Below, in pieces: positions 1 to 8,368 of a stretch of 64,000 nucleotides of DNA. The stretch lies in assembly GCA_938042065.1 (NCBI GenBank), contig CALISG010000007.1:59136-123135 (forward strand), given 5' to 3'. Origin of the DNA: an uncultured Candidatus Saccharibacteria bacterium (lineage in GTDB: Bacteria > Patescibacteriota > Saccharimonadia > Saccharimonadales > Saccharimonadaceae). The notes below the pieces were generated by a model, which had not been told where the DNA came from, searched no databases, and saw only the letters and a list, made by a program, of their open reading frames with translations. How positions within the stretch are numbered: position 1 is the first letter of the stretch; every line of letters begins with the position of its first letter. A program made the position numbers and the translations under genes.

Positions 1-1209
1 TCTTCTCATGAGGTGACTAACAGCCGTGGCGAGTCGTTTGACTATAAGAAGTACGGTATTGAGCCGATAGTTAAGTCTAACTCTCTTGATGGTGATAATT
101 TTAGTACGCCGCACGAATGGACGCCGGCTGGCCGGGCCGAGAAAGTCAATGATGCTCGCGATGCGGTGGCGATTGCTTTCGGCGATAAGCCGCCCGCTAT
201 GGCGCGCCAAGAGTCGAATACTGGCAGGCAGCTGCTGGTCGGCGAGGCTTATAAAGCCGCTACTGACGGCGGAATAGCGCCGACCAACGAACGTGCTTCT
301 ACCCGCCGGGTTTTCATGACTGGCGAGAAAATAACTGGTAAGTTGCCGTCGCATGCTGACGCCGAGAGAGGGCCGCAAAGTGTTGATGAAATGCTCAATC
401 GGCGCGCTGATTTGTTAGCAAAAGGCGTTCCAGAGGATTTGGTTGATGGTATTGTCAGGGGTGAGCATAACAAGGACAGAGGCGATAATCTAGTCCAATA
501 TGCTTCGCGGCCGCCAGTTGAGCAAGCAGTATACGAGCAGCCGGCGATACACGAGGAGTCAAGTGAGCTGGTATCGCACGAGACCAGTGCTAGCGATGCC
601 GTGCCCAAAGTAGAAGAAACACCGTTGCCGCCGCGTGCCGAGATTCCGAAAGCAGAAACTGCCGCCGCTAAGCCGTCTAGCGAACCAGAACCTAAAGCGC
701 CGAAAGAAAACACGCCGCCAGAAACCGCTAGAAACGAAAGTCTAAAGGCGAAAACTACAGAAGCTAAACCTGCCACAAATAATCGCACCGCCGAGAAAAA
801 TCCGGCAGAAGATAAGACATCGCCAGTAGAGCAGCCAGATGGCAATCAAAAAAATACGGTAAAATCTGAAGCAGACGTATCGAAGTCAGATGGAAAACAG
901 GCCGCTGGAGAGCAAAATACGACAAAACCTGGCGAGCGCCAACAAAGAGCCAACAAATGGGCGGGAGACTTCTTGAGGGCTTATAGCGGATTTCTTGACC
1001 AAGATGTTAGGGCAGAGTTAGCCGATAGGCTAAAAGCTAAAGGCGGACTAAATGTTGATGCAAAAACTCTTCAAGCAATGTCTGACTTAGTGAGAAAAGC
1101 TAACCCGCAGTCGCCGATATGGCAAACTAAACCAGGTAGTGGCTCGGCTTTGCAGAAAATTGCTGGCAAAGCTCGCAGAGATCTACAGAGTATCATTGAA
1201 AGTTTATAG
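1..1209 (+). CDS. Unknown P/E/K/A-rich protein, 5' end outside window
   Basis: The reading frame is open from the first base of the window and ends at 1207 to 1209. A GTG at 13 could be a start, but nothing like a ribosome binding site precedes it, so the gene probably begins upstream. I do not recognise the family. The N-terminal part (to about residue 165) looks globular and is rich in charged residues. A long stretch from roughly residue 170 to 310 is low complexity, dominated by Pro, Glu, Lys, Ala and Thr, like a flexible linker. The last 80 residues look helical. No membrane segment or catalytic motif is visible. A large, charged, disordered linker like this is common in surface or secretion-related CPR proteins, but that is inference. 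Confidence 0.7.
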   Translation, partial: SSHEVTNSRGESFDYKKYGIEPIVKSNSLDGDNFSTPHEWTPAGRAEKVNDARDAVAIAFGDKPPAMARQESNTGRQLLVGEAYKAATDGGIAPTNERASTRRVFMTGEKITGKLPSHADAERGPQSVDEMLNRRADLLAKGVPEDLVDGIVRGEHNKDRGDNLVQYASRPPVEQAVYEQPAIHEESSELVSHETSASDAVPKVEETPLPPRAEIPKAETAAAKPSSEPEPKAPKENTPPETARNESLKAKTTEAKPATNNRTAEKNPAEDKTSPVEQPDGNQKNTVKSEADVSKSDGKQAAGEQNTTKPGERQQRANKWAGDFLRAYSGFLDQDVRAELADRLKAKGGLNVDAKTLQAMSDLVRKANPQSPIWQTKPGSGSALQKIAGKARRDLQSIIESL

Positions 1210-1282
1210 TTTATAACTATTTGTGTACTAAACCTCCGCAATTGTGTATAATGTAAACACAATTAAGCGAAAGGAGTGCGCG

Positions 1283-1951
1283 ATGGCGTTTGGGCCGATG
1301 ATGAAATTAACAACCGATAGGGGCTTATCGGTTGAACTGGCGCCGTTTGCGCGCGATAATCTAAACGTGTTTGTCGAGGGTTTTGCGCGCGGTACGGTAA
1401 CGCAATACTTGTCAGCGCACCGAGCGCAGACGATTGAGACCGAGCAAGTCTGGTATGATGAAATGATCAAGAACAAAACTAGCCTAAACTGGGGTATTTG
1501 GGTTATAGATGGCGACAAGCGCCAGCTGATCGGCAACACGGCACTTACCGAAATAACCAAAGATCACGTTCATTATGCGACTAGCGGTATAGTTATCACT
1601 GATAAGAAATATTGGGGCCAGGGGATTGCTAGTGCTTGCCACCGGGCACAAACCTGGTATGCTTTCGAAAATCTAGGCCTGCACCGAATTAAGTCGGCAG
1701 TCATCCACGGCAACGCGGCGAGCTGGCGAGCGCTTGAGAAGTGCGGCTACGAACTTGTCTACACCGAGCGCAATGAAGAGTTTGTGAATGGTAAATTGCG
1801 CCACATGGATTGCTTGGAATGTCTCAACCCGGCAGATTGGGCCTGGCGGCAGTGGTGGGGCGATGATCGCCCGCCGCGAAAGAGCTTGGAGGCGCGCAAA
1901 CGGGCGCAAGCGGCAGTTGATTGGGCGCGGCAAAACGTGACGCTAGAGTAG
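1283..1951 (+). CDS. GNAT family N-acetyltransferase (RimJ/RimL type)
   Basis: A 222-residue protein of the Gcn5-related acetyltransferase superfamily, which moves an acetyl group from acetyl-CoA to an amine such as a protein N-terminus. The core from TALTEI through the GIVITDKKYWGQGIAS motif matches the beta4 strand and pyrophosphate-binding loop (a variant of Q/RxxGxG/A, here GQGIAS). The following HRIKSAVIHGNAASWRALEKCGYE segment is the typical RimJ/RimL C-terminal motif of N-x-x-S-x-R-x-x-E-K-x-G-F/Y. The ATG at 1283 is preferred because AAAGGAG lies just upstream; an in-frame ATG at 1244 has no such site. A TATAAT box near 1245 fits a promoter. The C-terminus overlaps the convergent Nudix gene by 9 bases. 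The substrate cannot be told. Confidence 0.85.
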   Translation: MAFGPMMKLTTDRGLSVELAPFARDNLNVFVEGFARGTVTQYLSAHRAQTIETEQVWYDEMIKNKTSLNWGIWVIDGDKRQLIGNTALTEITKDHVHYATSGIVITDKKYWGQGIASACHRAQTWYAFENLGLHRIKSAVIHGNAASWRALEKCGYELVYTERNEEFVNGKLRHMDCLECLNPADWAWRQWWGDDRPPRKSLEARKRAQAAVDWARQNVTLE

Positions 1952-2440
1952 TTGTTGGTGCTGCTCGTTGAAATTATCGACGACGAGAACTGGCTGGTTG
2001 CTATTGATGTACTGTGCGATATCGGTGTGCTGTAGAAATTCGGGGTAGAGAACGCATTGCGACGGGTCGATGTATTCGCAAACGGCTAATTCTTGAGCGC
2101 CATGCGTTGTTTGGCTAATGTCAATATCGGTAAAGTCATTAGGATTATCGACCGCGAAAAAGAACTCTAATTCCTCTTCGTAGCCAGCCCGCGATGATGG
2201 GAATTGCTGAATGAATAGCAGTTTGCCAGGTTTGGCGGTCACGCCAGTTTCTTCGCGTAATTCGCGGATTAAACATTCGGTTAATGACTCGTGCGGATCG
2301 AGACCGCCGCCTGGTACGGCATAATACGGGGATTCCTGGTCGCCGCGGCGATGTTTGACGGCGAGTATTTTTCCTTCGCGATAAATAATAGCGCGTACAT
2401 TAATACGTCGCCCAGTATATAGACTTTCGGTTTGTAGCAT
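1943..2440 (-). CDS. Nudix hydrolase
   Basis: A 165-residue Nudix hydrolase, an enzyme that cleaves nucleoside diphosphates linked to another moiety, using Mg2+. The Nudix box is complete: GGGLDPHE, then SLTECLI, then RELREETGV, matching G-x5-E-x7-R-E-U-x-E-E-x-G-U. The N-terminal VRAIIYREGKILAVKHRR and the preceding PGGG are typical of MutT/ADP-ribose pyrophosphatase-like members. The start at 2440 has GGAGG a few bases upstream. The gene converges on and slightly overlaps the acetyltransferase gene. The substrate is not predictable from sequence. Confidence 0.9.
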   Translation of the reverse strand: MLQTESLYTGRRINVRAIIYREGKILAVKHRRGDQESPYYAVPGGGLDPHESLTECLIRELREETGVTAKPGKLLFIQQFPSSRAGYEEELEFFFAVDNPNDFTDIDISQTTHGAQELAVCEYIDPSQCVLYPEFLQHTDIAQYINSNQPVLVVDNFNEQHQQLL

Positions 2441-2516
2441 TAGGCCTCCTCGTTGATTAAGTTTGAATAGCTTGCGATTAGCTTAATTTAGCAGGGGCTA
2501 GTATTAAGATATAATA

Positions 2517-2933
2517 TCAAGGATATTGTTCGGTTGCCAGAAAAAAGTGTCCGGAATTAATATTACCATCATTACCATCGCTTTGCTGGAGAACAACGGT
2601 TAGAGGTCTTTGATCGTCATCATCTGAGTCCAGAGAGTTAGGGTGTTTGGTTACGCCTCTAGCCTCGAGTTGAGGTGAGTTGTCAGTCCCAAATAAATTT
2701 GCTTCGTTTGCCCGACTTAACTCAGTAAACGAAGCCGCAATTTCCTCAATCCGAGTAGCAGCTTCTCCCATGCCGGCAGATACTTTTGCTGCTAGTATAA
2801 TTCCTTCTCCGCGCCTAATTGAGTCGACGATATCTCTGTATGCTTCCTCTGGATTGACTAGGTGATACTCAGTAAGCCGCCATGGGCTTTCTGAACCGGT
2901 CTCCTCCCCAAAGAAGCTAGTCTCGCTAGACAT
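2517..2933 (-). CDS. Unknown 138-aa protein, second gene of nuclease-like unit
   Basis: I do not recognise this protein. It is acidic, has no signal peptide or membrane segment, and has a helical middle part (residues about 30 to 80) followed by a polar C-terminus rich in Asp, Ser and Asn. Its ATG overlaps the end of the upstream PD-(D/E)XK-like gene by 8 bases (ATGTCTAG), so the two are almost certainly translated from the same transcript. It may act with that protein as a partner or inhibitor, but this is inference from position only. Confidence 0.65.
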   Translation of the reverse strand: MSSETSFFGEETGSESPWRLTEYHLVNPEEAYRDIVDSIRRGEGIILAAKVSAGMGEAATRIEEIAASFTELSRANEANLFGTDNSPQLEARGVTKHPNSLDSDDDDQRPLTVVLQQSDGNDGNINSGHFFLATEQYP

Positions 2934-3837
2934 GAGTTAATTTCTTCCCTGTGCGCGTTGGATTGCTATTTCGTTCATGCATATCTGCTATCTGCTCGTT
3001 TAATTTATACTTAATTCTAGCATATTCATCGTTATCTACAACACCAGAATCGTATAGGTTTTCAAGCATTTCCTTTGAAGGTCCCAGCATTTGCTCGTAT
3101 GGATCGGCAGGCAGAATTGTGTGAATACGTTTGAGGGTCCTAGGCGAAAATGGGCAGACAGCTATCGTACTATCACCATACAGGTTGTTTTGCGCATTAG
3201 CCTCATCAGCTCCTGTTTTTGAAGATTTAATATCTATCGCTGTTTGCTCTCCCCGGCTGTCAGTTATAAGATAATCAATACCTTTCTTGTCTTGTTCGGT
3301 AGTCGCACGGACCACTTCAAATCCCATATTTTCGAGAGCGAGCTCGGCTAGTAATTCTGTACGTACGCCCTTTATATGATTCTCCATCAATTCACGGTAA
3401 TAAGGTTTGTCGGCTATAGGGATAAAATTATTTAGAAGCTGCATTGTGTCAGCTGGCGTGATAGCAGTGCCCCAGCGGTTAAAAATTTCGCGCAGCGAGT
3501 CGTTGAAAGAAGAATATATACCAACAATTTTTTCGCGATTTTTAGGAGAAAGTCTTCTATTTGAGTCTCTAGCTGCTTTTTCGGTAGTTGCAGCGGCAAT
3601 CCAGTCGCGATAGGTGCCGTAGAGCTTGTAAAACTCTTGTTGCTGGTTGGTCTCAGCGGTTGGATGTTCAACTTGTTGCATTAATTGCAATAGATTGTGC
3701 GCAGCTCGCCCGATACCGCGCTGCGGACGTTCTGGATCGATCGTATGCGCTTCTCGCCGTAATTCTCTCGCGGTCTCTTGGCTTTTTTGCCAGAAGTCTT
3801 GGCGGCGCCTTAGCAGAACTATAGGAAGCGTGCTCAT
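2926..3837 (-). CDS. Unknown protein with C-terminal PD-(D/E)XK nuclease-like domain
   Basis: A 303-residue protein. The first 150 residues are mostly charged helix with no recognised motif. From about residue 173 there is an arrangement typical of the restriction-endonuclease fold: a helix with Glu (TELLAELALENMGFEVV), then KKGIDYLI with the conserved Asp after Gly-Ile, then a beta strand ending AIDIKSSK that supplies the D-x-K pair. The usual order E, D, (D/E)xK is therefore present, so metal-dependent DNA or RNA cleavage is plausible. The gene has its own extended -10 box exactly 6 nt before the ATG and no ribosome binding site, and it overlaps the next gene, so it leads a two-gene unit. 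No methylase or helicase partner is nearby, which argues against an ordinary restriction system. Confidence 0.7.
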   Translation of the reverse strand: MSTLPIVLLRRRQDFWQKSQETARELRREAHTIDPERPQRGIGRAAHNLLQLMQQVEHPTAETNQQQEFYKLYGTYRDWIAAATTEKAARDSNRRLSPKNREKIVGIYSSFNDSLREIFNRWGTAITPADTMQLLNNFIPIADKPYYRELMENHIKGVRTELLAELALENMGFEVVRATTEQDKKGIDYLITDSRGEQTAIDIKSSKTGADEANAQNNLYGDSTIAVCPFSPRTLKRIHTILPADPYEQMLGPSKEMLENLYDSGVVDNDEYARIKYKLNEQIADMHERNSNPTRTGKKLTHV

Positions 3838-3843
3838 TCTTCT

Positions 3844-3849
3844 ATTATA
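3844..3849 (-). promoter_or_regulatory. Extended -10 box (TGCTATAAT) of leaderless gene
   Basis: On the minus strand TGC-TATAAT is followed by six bases and then the ATG at 3837. No Shine-Dalgarno sequence is present, so the transcript likely begins at or next to the start codon. Confidence 0.7.
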
Positions 3850-3913
3850 GCATAAACATGATAAAAAAGCAATAGCATGACGTGATATAGATGAAATAAC
3901 CTTTGTTGTCTGC

Positions 3914-3919
3914 TATAAT
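3914..3919 (+). promoter_or_regulatory. Extended -10 box upstream of pnp
   Basis: TGC-TATAAT lies about 126 bases before the PNPase start. Transcription from here would give a leader of about 120 nt, long enough for RNA-based control of pnp, which in other bacteria is autoregulated through its leader. No clear stable hairpin was found in it. Confidence 0.6.
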
Positions 3920-4044
3920 AAAGTAGTTATTGTTAACGCGGAAGTGATAGAGACGAGAATTTGTCGCCTGCGGCGTTAGGGCGCTATAGCCTGGTCGAAG
4001 ACGAATTTTCACCCCTGTTACTACCGCGAAGAAAGGAGCTCTTT

Positions 4045-6171
4045 ATGAGTATTATCAACCCGAGCGGCAAGGATATTTTTTCGGTTACCACCGAGCTGTG
4101 CGGCCGGCCGCTGACACTGGAGGTCAATCGCGTTGGTTTTCGGACGACTGGTAGTGTGCTGGTGCGCTACGGCGATACGGTGGTCTTGGGCAGTGCCCAG
4201 GTAGGTAGCCGGCCGGTGCAGCTGGATTATTTTCCGCTGTCGATTGATTATGAAGAACGGTTTTATGCGGCGGGCAAAATTTCTGGTTCTCGGTTTATTA
4301 AGCGCGAAGGCCGCCCCAGCGACGAGGCGGTGCTAATCGGCCGGTTAATCGACCGTCCGATTCGGCCGTTGTTTCCGAAAGGATACCGCCAAGAAGTACA
4401 AGTCGTGGCGACGGTCTTAAGTATGGATCCGGATTTCCGTCCGGATGTGGTGGCGATGATTGCGGCGAGTAGCGCCCTGATGCTGACCGGTACGCCGTTT
4501 GACGGGCCAGTGGCGGGCCTACGCGTTGGTCGAGTGAATGGCGAGTTTAAGGCCTTTTTGACGCCCGAGGAACGTGAGCAATCTGATTTGGATTTGGTAG
4601 TAGCTGGTATCGAGAGTGGCATCACCATGGTGGAAGCTGGCGCCAAGGAAGTATCAGAAGAGGTGATCGTCGATGCGATGGCTTGGGCGCACCAGATGAT
4701 GCAGCCGGCGATTACCTTGCAGCGGGAATTGGCAGCCAAAGTTGCGCCAACTCCGCAAGAATATGAATTAGTCTTACCCGACGAAACAATTCAGCAGACA
4801 GCTGATGCGTGGGTTGACGGTAAATTAGGCGAGAAAATCCGCCGGCCGTACCCGGAGCGCAACGAAGTAGTTAACGAGATTCGCTGGGCATTCCACGAAG
4901 CGATGGCCGAAAAGTTGGGTTTGAATGCTGAGGAGTACGACGAAGTGCGCGACGAGTACGATGAAGCATTCACCTTGGCGCTACACAAAGATGTTCGCCG
5001 CGGTATCGTCGAGGATAATATGCGTCCAGACGGCCGCAAACTAACTGAAATTCGCCCGTTAAGTTCAGAAGTTGGTTTGCTGCCGCGAGCACACGGCTCA
5101 AGCTTGTTTACCCGCGGCGTGACGCAGGGTATGAATATCGTGACCTTGGCGCCGCTGAGTTACGCGCAGCTGGTTGATACTATGGAAGTTAACGACGGCG
5201 AGCGGCGCTACATGCATCATTACAATGCGCCGGGCTATACGGTTGGCGAGGTTAAGCGGATGGGCAGTCCGGGTCGGCGCGAGATTGGCCACGGCTATTT
5301 GGCGGAGCGCGCCTTGACGCCGGTATTACCAAGCGAAGAAGACTTTCCATACGCCATCCGCAGCGTCACTGAAATTATGAGCCAGAACGGTTCGACGTCG
5401 ATGGCGGCGACCTGTTCAAGTTGTCTGGCGCTGATGGATGCTGGCGTGCCTTTGAAGGCGCCGGTTAGCGGCATTGCCATGGGTCTGATGATGGACGGTG
5501 ATACACCGTACGTACTGAGCGATATTGCCGATGCTGAGGATTTTGCCGGTGATATGGATTTCAAGGTGACCGGTACAGCCAAGGGTATCACGGCGCTGCA
5601 GATGGATATGAAAGTGCATGGCTTGCCGGTGGCGGTGCTGCGCCAAGCGATTGAACAGAGTAAGGCTGGCCGGGCATTTATTCTTGACCATATGCTGAGT
5701 ATTTTGCCAGCGCCGCGCGAGGCGCTCAGCCCGTACGCGCCGCGAATTGAAAAGCTAAAAATTGATCCAGATAAAATCGGCGCTGTCATCGGCAAAGGCG
5801 GCGAGGTGATTAACAAGATTACCAGCGAGACTGGCGCTGAGGTTGATATCAAGGAGGATGGCCTAATTACTATCGCTAGCCCGAACGGCGAATCAATTGA
5901 GAAGGCGCTCAACTGGATTAAAAGCCTGGTCGAAGAGCCAGAAGTTGGCAAAATTTACGAAGGCAAGGTCGTCAGTATTAAAGACTTTGGAGCATTCGTG
6001 AATATTTTGCCGGGGATTGACGGTATGTTGCATATTTCACAACTATCGGATAAACGAGTCGGCAAAGTAACTGATGTCTTGAAAGAGGGTCAAACGGTAC
6101 GTGTTAAGTTAACAGAGATTGATAACCGCGGGCGCCTAAGCTTGACAATGAAGGGAATTGAACAGCGATAA
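4045..6171 (+). CDS. pnp: Polyribonucleotide nucleotidyltransferase (PNPase)
   Basis: A 708-residue PNPase, the phosphorolytic 3' to 5' exoribonuclease that releases nucleoside diphosphates. Two RNase PH domains are joined by a helical domain, followed by KH (IGAVIGKGGEVINKI, near residue 580) and S1 (GKIYEGKVVSIKDFGAFVNI, to the C-terminus). The catalytic residues are intact: D499, D505 and K507 in the EDFAGDMDFK segment. Length is the family norm. The ATG at 4045 has AAAGGAG upstream; an in-frame TTG at 3961 would add 28 non-homologous residues and is rejected. Together with RNase J downstream it supplies the main RNA decay activities seen in the window. Confidence 0.98.
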   Translation: MSIINPSGKDIFSVTTELCGRPLTLEVNRVGFRTTGSVLVRYGDTVVLGSAQVGSRPVQLDYFPLSIDYEERFYAAGKISGSRFIKREGRPSDEAVLIGRLIDRPIRPLFPKGYRQEVQVVATVLSMDPDFRPDVVAMIAASSALMLTGTPFDGPVAGLRVGRVNGEFKAFLTPEEREQSDLDLVVAGIESGITMVEAGAKEVSEEVIVDAMAWAHQMMQPAITLQRELAAKVAPTPQEYELVLPDETIQQTADAWVDGKLGEKIRRPYPERNEVVNEIRWAFHEAMAEKLGLNAEEYDEVRDEYDEAFTLALHKDVRRGIVEDNMRPDGRKLTEIRPLSSEVGLLPRAHGSSLFTRGVTQGMNIVTLAPLSYAQLVDTMEVNDGERRYMHHYNAPGYTVGEVKRMGSPGRREIGHGYLAERALTPVLPSEEDFPYAIRSVTEIMSQNGSTSMAATCSSCLALMDAGVPLKAPVSGIAMGLMMDGDTPYVLSDIADAEDFAGDMDFKVTGTAKGITALQMDMKVHGLPVAVLRQAIEQSKAGRAFILDHMLSILPAPREALSPYAPRIEKLKIDPDKIGAVIGKGGEVINKITSETGAEVDIKEDGLITIASPNGESIEKALNWIKSLVEEPEVGKIYEGKVVSIKDFGAFVNILPGIDGMLHISQLSDKRVGKVTDVLKEGQTVRVKLTEIDNRGRLSLTMKGIEQR

Positions 6172-6216
6172 TATTTCTATATAAACGAATACTATACGGA
6201 ACAGCTTAAGTTTTGC

Positions 6217-6222
6217 TATACT
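6217..6222 (+). promoter_or_regulatory. Extended -10 box (TGCTATACT)
   Basis: TGC-TATACT lies about 35 bases before the ATG at 6257, leaving a short leader that carries the GAGGGG ribosome binding site. Confidence 0.55.
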
Positions 6223-6256
6223 TAATAGAGATACACTTATAAAAGAGGGGAAGTCT

Positions 6257-7141
6257 ATGAACAATCAACCGCAACCACCTGAATCGCCGCAGCCAGTGCC
6301 GCCTGCGCAGCCACCAGCTCCAATGTCCGCGCCACCTATGCAGCAGCAGCCAGCGATGCCGCCGCAAATGCCGGTTAAAAAAGGTCTTAGCAAGGGGGCT
6401 TTGTGGGGAATAATTGGCGGTTCTGTTGGATTTTTACTGCTGATTATCGTAATAGTGGTTGTTTTGCTGCTCAATATGGGTCCGAGCAAGGAAGATTACC
6501 GTCAAGCCGTTTCGTGGATGAATGATGAAAGCTCGAAATTGAACAGTTTGCAGTATTCATCTGTACGTAATCCAGAAGCCTACAAAGAAACGGTTAATAG
6601 CGCTATCAAGAGCCGCGACGAGCTAAACGACAAATTATCGAAATCTAAGATTATGCACGATAAAGCTGTCAAAGAAGCTTACGATAAGTATAAGAAAGCT
6701 TACGATGTTGCTAAGCCGGAAATGGAGGGCTTGTCGCAGTACGTAGAGGTTTATAGCGAGGTCAGAAAAAAATGCGATAACGTATTTTATCTTGGCCATA
6801 TAAGCAAGAAACCAGATGAAGTTGATAAGGAAGTCAGTCAAAAATACGGCGATTGCACATCCTTGATGCAGAAACTGAGCAAATCAAATAATAGCAATGT
6901 GGCTAATTTCGGTAAAGAATGGAGCGATTACTACACTTCGTTGAAGAAATACTACGTCGAATACGCTAGAGCCTATACCAGCGGTAATTTCAGCGCTCGG
7001 CCGCGCCGTCCAATAGAACCGTCGACTACTGGATATACGTTAATTACTAACGCTAGCCGCAAGGTTACCGATAGCGGAATGGATCGGTACTACAACGACT
7101 TTTCAAGCGTTGTCAATCAAAAATTAACTGCACTGCGTTAA
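6257..7141 (+). CDS. Membrane protein with Pro/Gln-rich cytoplasmic N-terminus
   Basis: A 294-residue protein of unknown function. Residues 1 to about 40 are almost entirely Pro, Gln, Ala and Met. After a short basic stretch (VKKGLSKG) comes one strong membrane helix (residues about 50 to 74: GIIGGSVGFLLL and onward). The rest, about 220 residues, is polar, Lys- and Tyr-rich and mostly helical, and probably lies outside the cell. Such single-pass proteins with a proline-rich inner tail are frequent in Saccharibacteria. A GAGGGGAAG ribosome binding site precedes the ATG. A strong terminator follows the stop. Confidence 0.8.
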   Translation: MNNQPQPPESPQPVPPAQPPAPMSAPPMQQQPAMPPQMPVKKGLSKGALWGIIGGSVGFLLLIIVIVVVLLLNMGPSKEDYRQAVSWMNDESSKLNSLQYSSVRNPEAYKETVNSAIKSRDELNDKLSKSKIMHDKAVKEAYDKYKKAYDVAKPEMEGLSQYVEVYSEVRKKCDNVFYLGHISKKPDEVDKEVSQKYGDCTSLMQKLSKSNNSNVANFGKEWSDYYTSLKKYYVEYARAYTSGNFSARPRRPIEPSTTGYTLITNASRKVTDSGMDRYYNDFSSVVNQKLTALR

Positions 7142-7157
7142 TATTCGCCGCGCCGGT

Positions 7158-7190
7158 AGTACCCTCTGTATCAGCAGAGGGTACTATTTT
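7158..7190 (+). terminator. Rho-independent terminator
   Basis: An 11-bp perfect stem (AGTACCCTCTG with CAGAGGGTACT), a 6-nt loop, then ATTTT. It ends the preceding membrane protein gene. Confidence 0.8.
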
Positions 7191-7192
7191 GG

Positions 7193-7198
7193 TAAAAT
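7193..7198 (+). promoter_or_regulatory. Extended -10 box (TGGTAAAAT) of leaderless udg gene
   Basis: TGG-TAAAAT is followed by exactly six bases and the ATG at 7205. It sits right after the upstream terminator, so the gene must have its own promoter. Confidence 0.65.
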
Positions 7199-7204
7199 GT
7201 AATT

Positions 7205-7789
7205 ATGGATAAGCAAGCTGAATTAGACGCCTTGGCGGTAGAAATCATAGAAGCTGGTATTTGTTCGGAATTAGCGGCTCAAGCGACGCAGCTGGTGATG
7301 GGCGATGGCAATGCTGATGCTGATATCGTATTCATTGGCGAAGCACCGGGTAAGAATGAGGATCTGCAGGGCAAGCCGTTCGTCGGTGCGGCGGGTAAAT
7401 TCCTCGACGAGATGCTGGCGGCAGCTGGTTTGCAGCGCTCAGACGTTTATATTACCAACATTGTGAAGTATCGGCCGCCAAATAACCGCGATCCGCTGCC
7501 AGAGGAGAAACGCCAGTTTTGGCCGTATTTGATGCGGCAATTAGAAATTATTCAGCCAAAAGCGGTGTTAACATTGGGGCGGCACAGCGGCGGCGGTTTT
7601 ATTCCTGGACTGCGGATCAGCCAGGACCACGGGCAGCCGCGGCGGGTGCGTTTGCATGAATTGGAATTTGTGGTGATTCCGCTGTATCATCCAGCGGCGG
7701 CGCTGTATAATGGCGGTATGCGCCAGACGTTGATTGACGATTTTATGCGGGCGGCGGCGTTTGTGCAGCAGGATAGTCCTGAATCGTAA
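7205..7789 (+). CDS. Family 4-like uracil-DNA glycosylase lacking most Fe-S cysteines
   Basis: A 194-residue uracil-DNA glycosylase that removes uracil from DNA in base excision repair. Motif A (FIGEAPGKNEDLQGKPFVGAAGKFLD) and motif B (HPAAAL, His162) match the family 4 (UdgA type) enzymes closely. Family 4 enzymes normally bind a 4Fe-4S cluster through four cysteines. Here only Cys20 remains; the expected partners are Leu23, Tyr89 (in KYRPPNNRDP, where KCRPPGNRDP is usual) and Phe105. The cluster therefore cannot form in the usual way. The catalytic loops look intact, so activity is likely. Confidence 0.9.
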   Translation: MDKQAELDALAVEIIEAGICSELAAQATQLVMGDGNADADIVFIGEAPGKNEDLQGKPFVGAAGKFLDEMLAAAGLQRSDVYITNIVKYRPPNNRDPLPEEKRQFWPYLMRQLEIIQPKAVLTLGRHSGGGFIPGLRISQDHGQPRRVRLHELEFVVIPLYHPAAALYNGGMRQTLIDDFMRAAAFVQQDSPES

Positions 7790-7861
7790 GATTGACACAC
7801 TGGCAACCTATAGATATCTGCTCAAAAGCCAGGGCTTATTCCCAATTCGTTTATTAAACTC

Positions 7862-7890
7862 TTGCAAAAACTAAGCAACCGTAGTATAGT
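7862..7890 (+). promoter_or_regulatory. Promoter of the Rrf2-pip operon
   Basis: TTGCAA and TATAGT are separated by 17 bases. The -10 overlaps an inverted repeat, which points to repression at this promoter. Confidence 0.7.
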
Positions 7891-7909
7891 GGATAATCGA
7901 TATCCACTA
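7887..7909 (+). promoter_or_regulatory. Candidate operator: 9-bp inverted repeat
   Basis: TAGTGGATA and TATCCACTA form a perfect 9-bp inverted repeat with a 5-base spacer. It overlaps the last bases of the -10 box and the start site. Rrf2 regulators bind as dimers to such dyads, so autoregulation by the gene directly downstream is the simplest reading. Confidence 0.65.
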
Positions 7910-7933
7910 TATCTAATTTACGGAAGGACTAAT

Positions 7934-8368
7934 ATGAAACTATCGGGAGCTGTTGAACAAGCATGCTGTATTATGGCGATTTTAGCTGATCCCCAGCGAA
8001 AAGCGCCGATGACTAATGACACTTTGGCGGAAAAAATGGCAGTATCGCCGACGTACTTGAAGAAAATTAGCCGCAAGCTGGTGGTAGCGCGGTTGATTAC
8101 TTCAACGCAGGGCGCTGGCGGCGGCTTTATTTTAGCTAGGGGAATGAGCCAAGTGACGCTGCATGACGTGGTGTTGGCGATTGAAGGCGAAGCGCCGTTT
8201 TTTCAGCCTCAGGGAATTGTCGAGAGGGTGTTTGCATCGCGGCCTCGCCAGGTGGAAATTGGCATGAATATGATTGAAAAAGTCTTTTCCGAGGCGCAAG
8301 AGAAGTGGAGCGAATATCTAAAGACGGTAACGTTAGCAGATGTTGTCAAGGAGGTAATGTATGGTTGA
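7934..8368 (+). CDS. Rrf2 family transcriptional regulator
   Basis: A 144-residue Rrf2-type winged-helix regulator. The N-terminal MKLSGAVEQACCIMAILA, the LAEKMAVSPTYLKKISRKL recognition helix region and the GGGFILAR wing match the family. The three cysteines that bind Fe-S clusters in IscR or NsrR are absent in the middle region; only Cys11 and Cys12 are present, so this is likely a redox- or ligand-responsive or cofactor-free member. The ATG at 7934 has GGAAGG upstream; the longer frame starting at 7862 would run through the promoter. It overlaps the next gene by 8 bases, so it probably controls the YhgE/Pip membrane protein. Confidence 0.88.
   Translation: MKLSGAVEQACCIMAILADPQRKAPMTNDTLAEKMAVSPTYLKKISRKLVVARLITSTQGAGGGFILARGMSQVTLHDVVLAIEGEAPFFQPQGIVERVFASRPRQVEIGMNMIEKVFSEAQEKWSEYLKTVTLADVVKEVMYG

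Noticed and set aside
249..845. Long minus-strand open frame of 198 codons
   Set aside because: It is the antisense shadow of the P/E/K-rich gene; composition is Ser/Ala/Leu-biased and no start signal exists.
5295..5951. 218-codon minus-strand frame inside pnp
   Set aside because: It lies wholly antisense to a highly conserved gene and has no family features.
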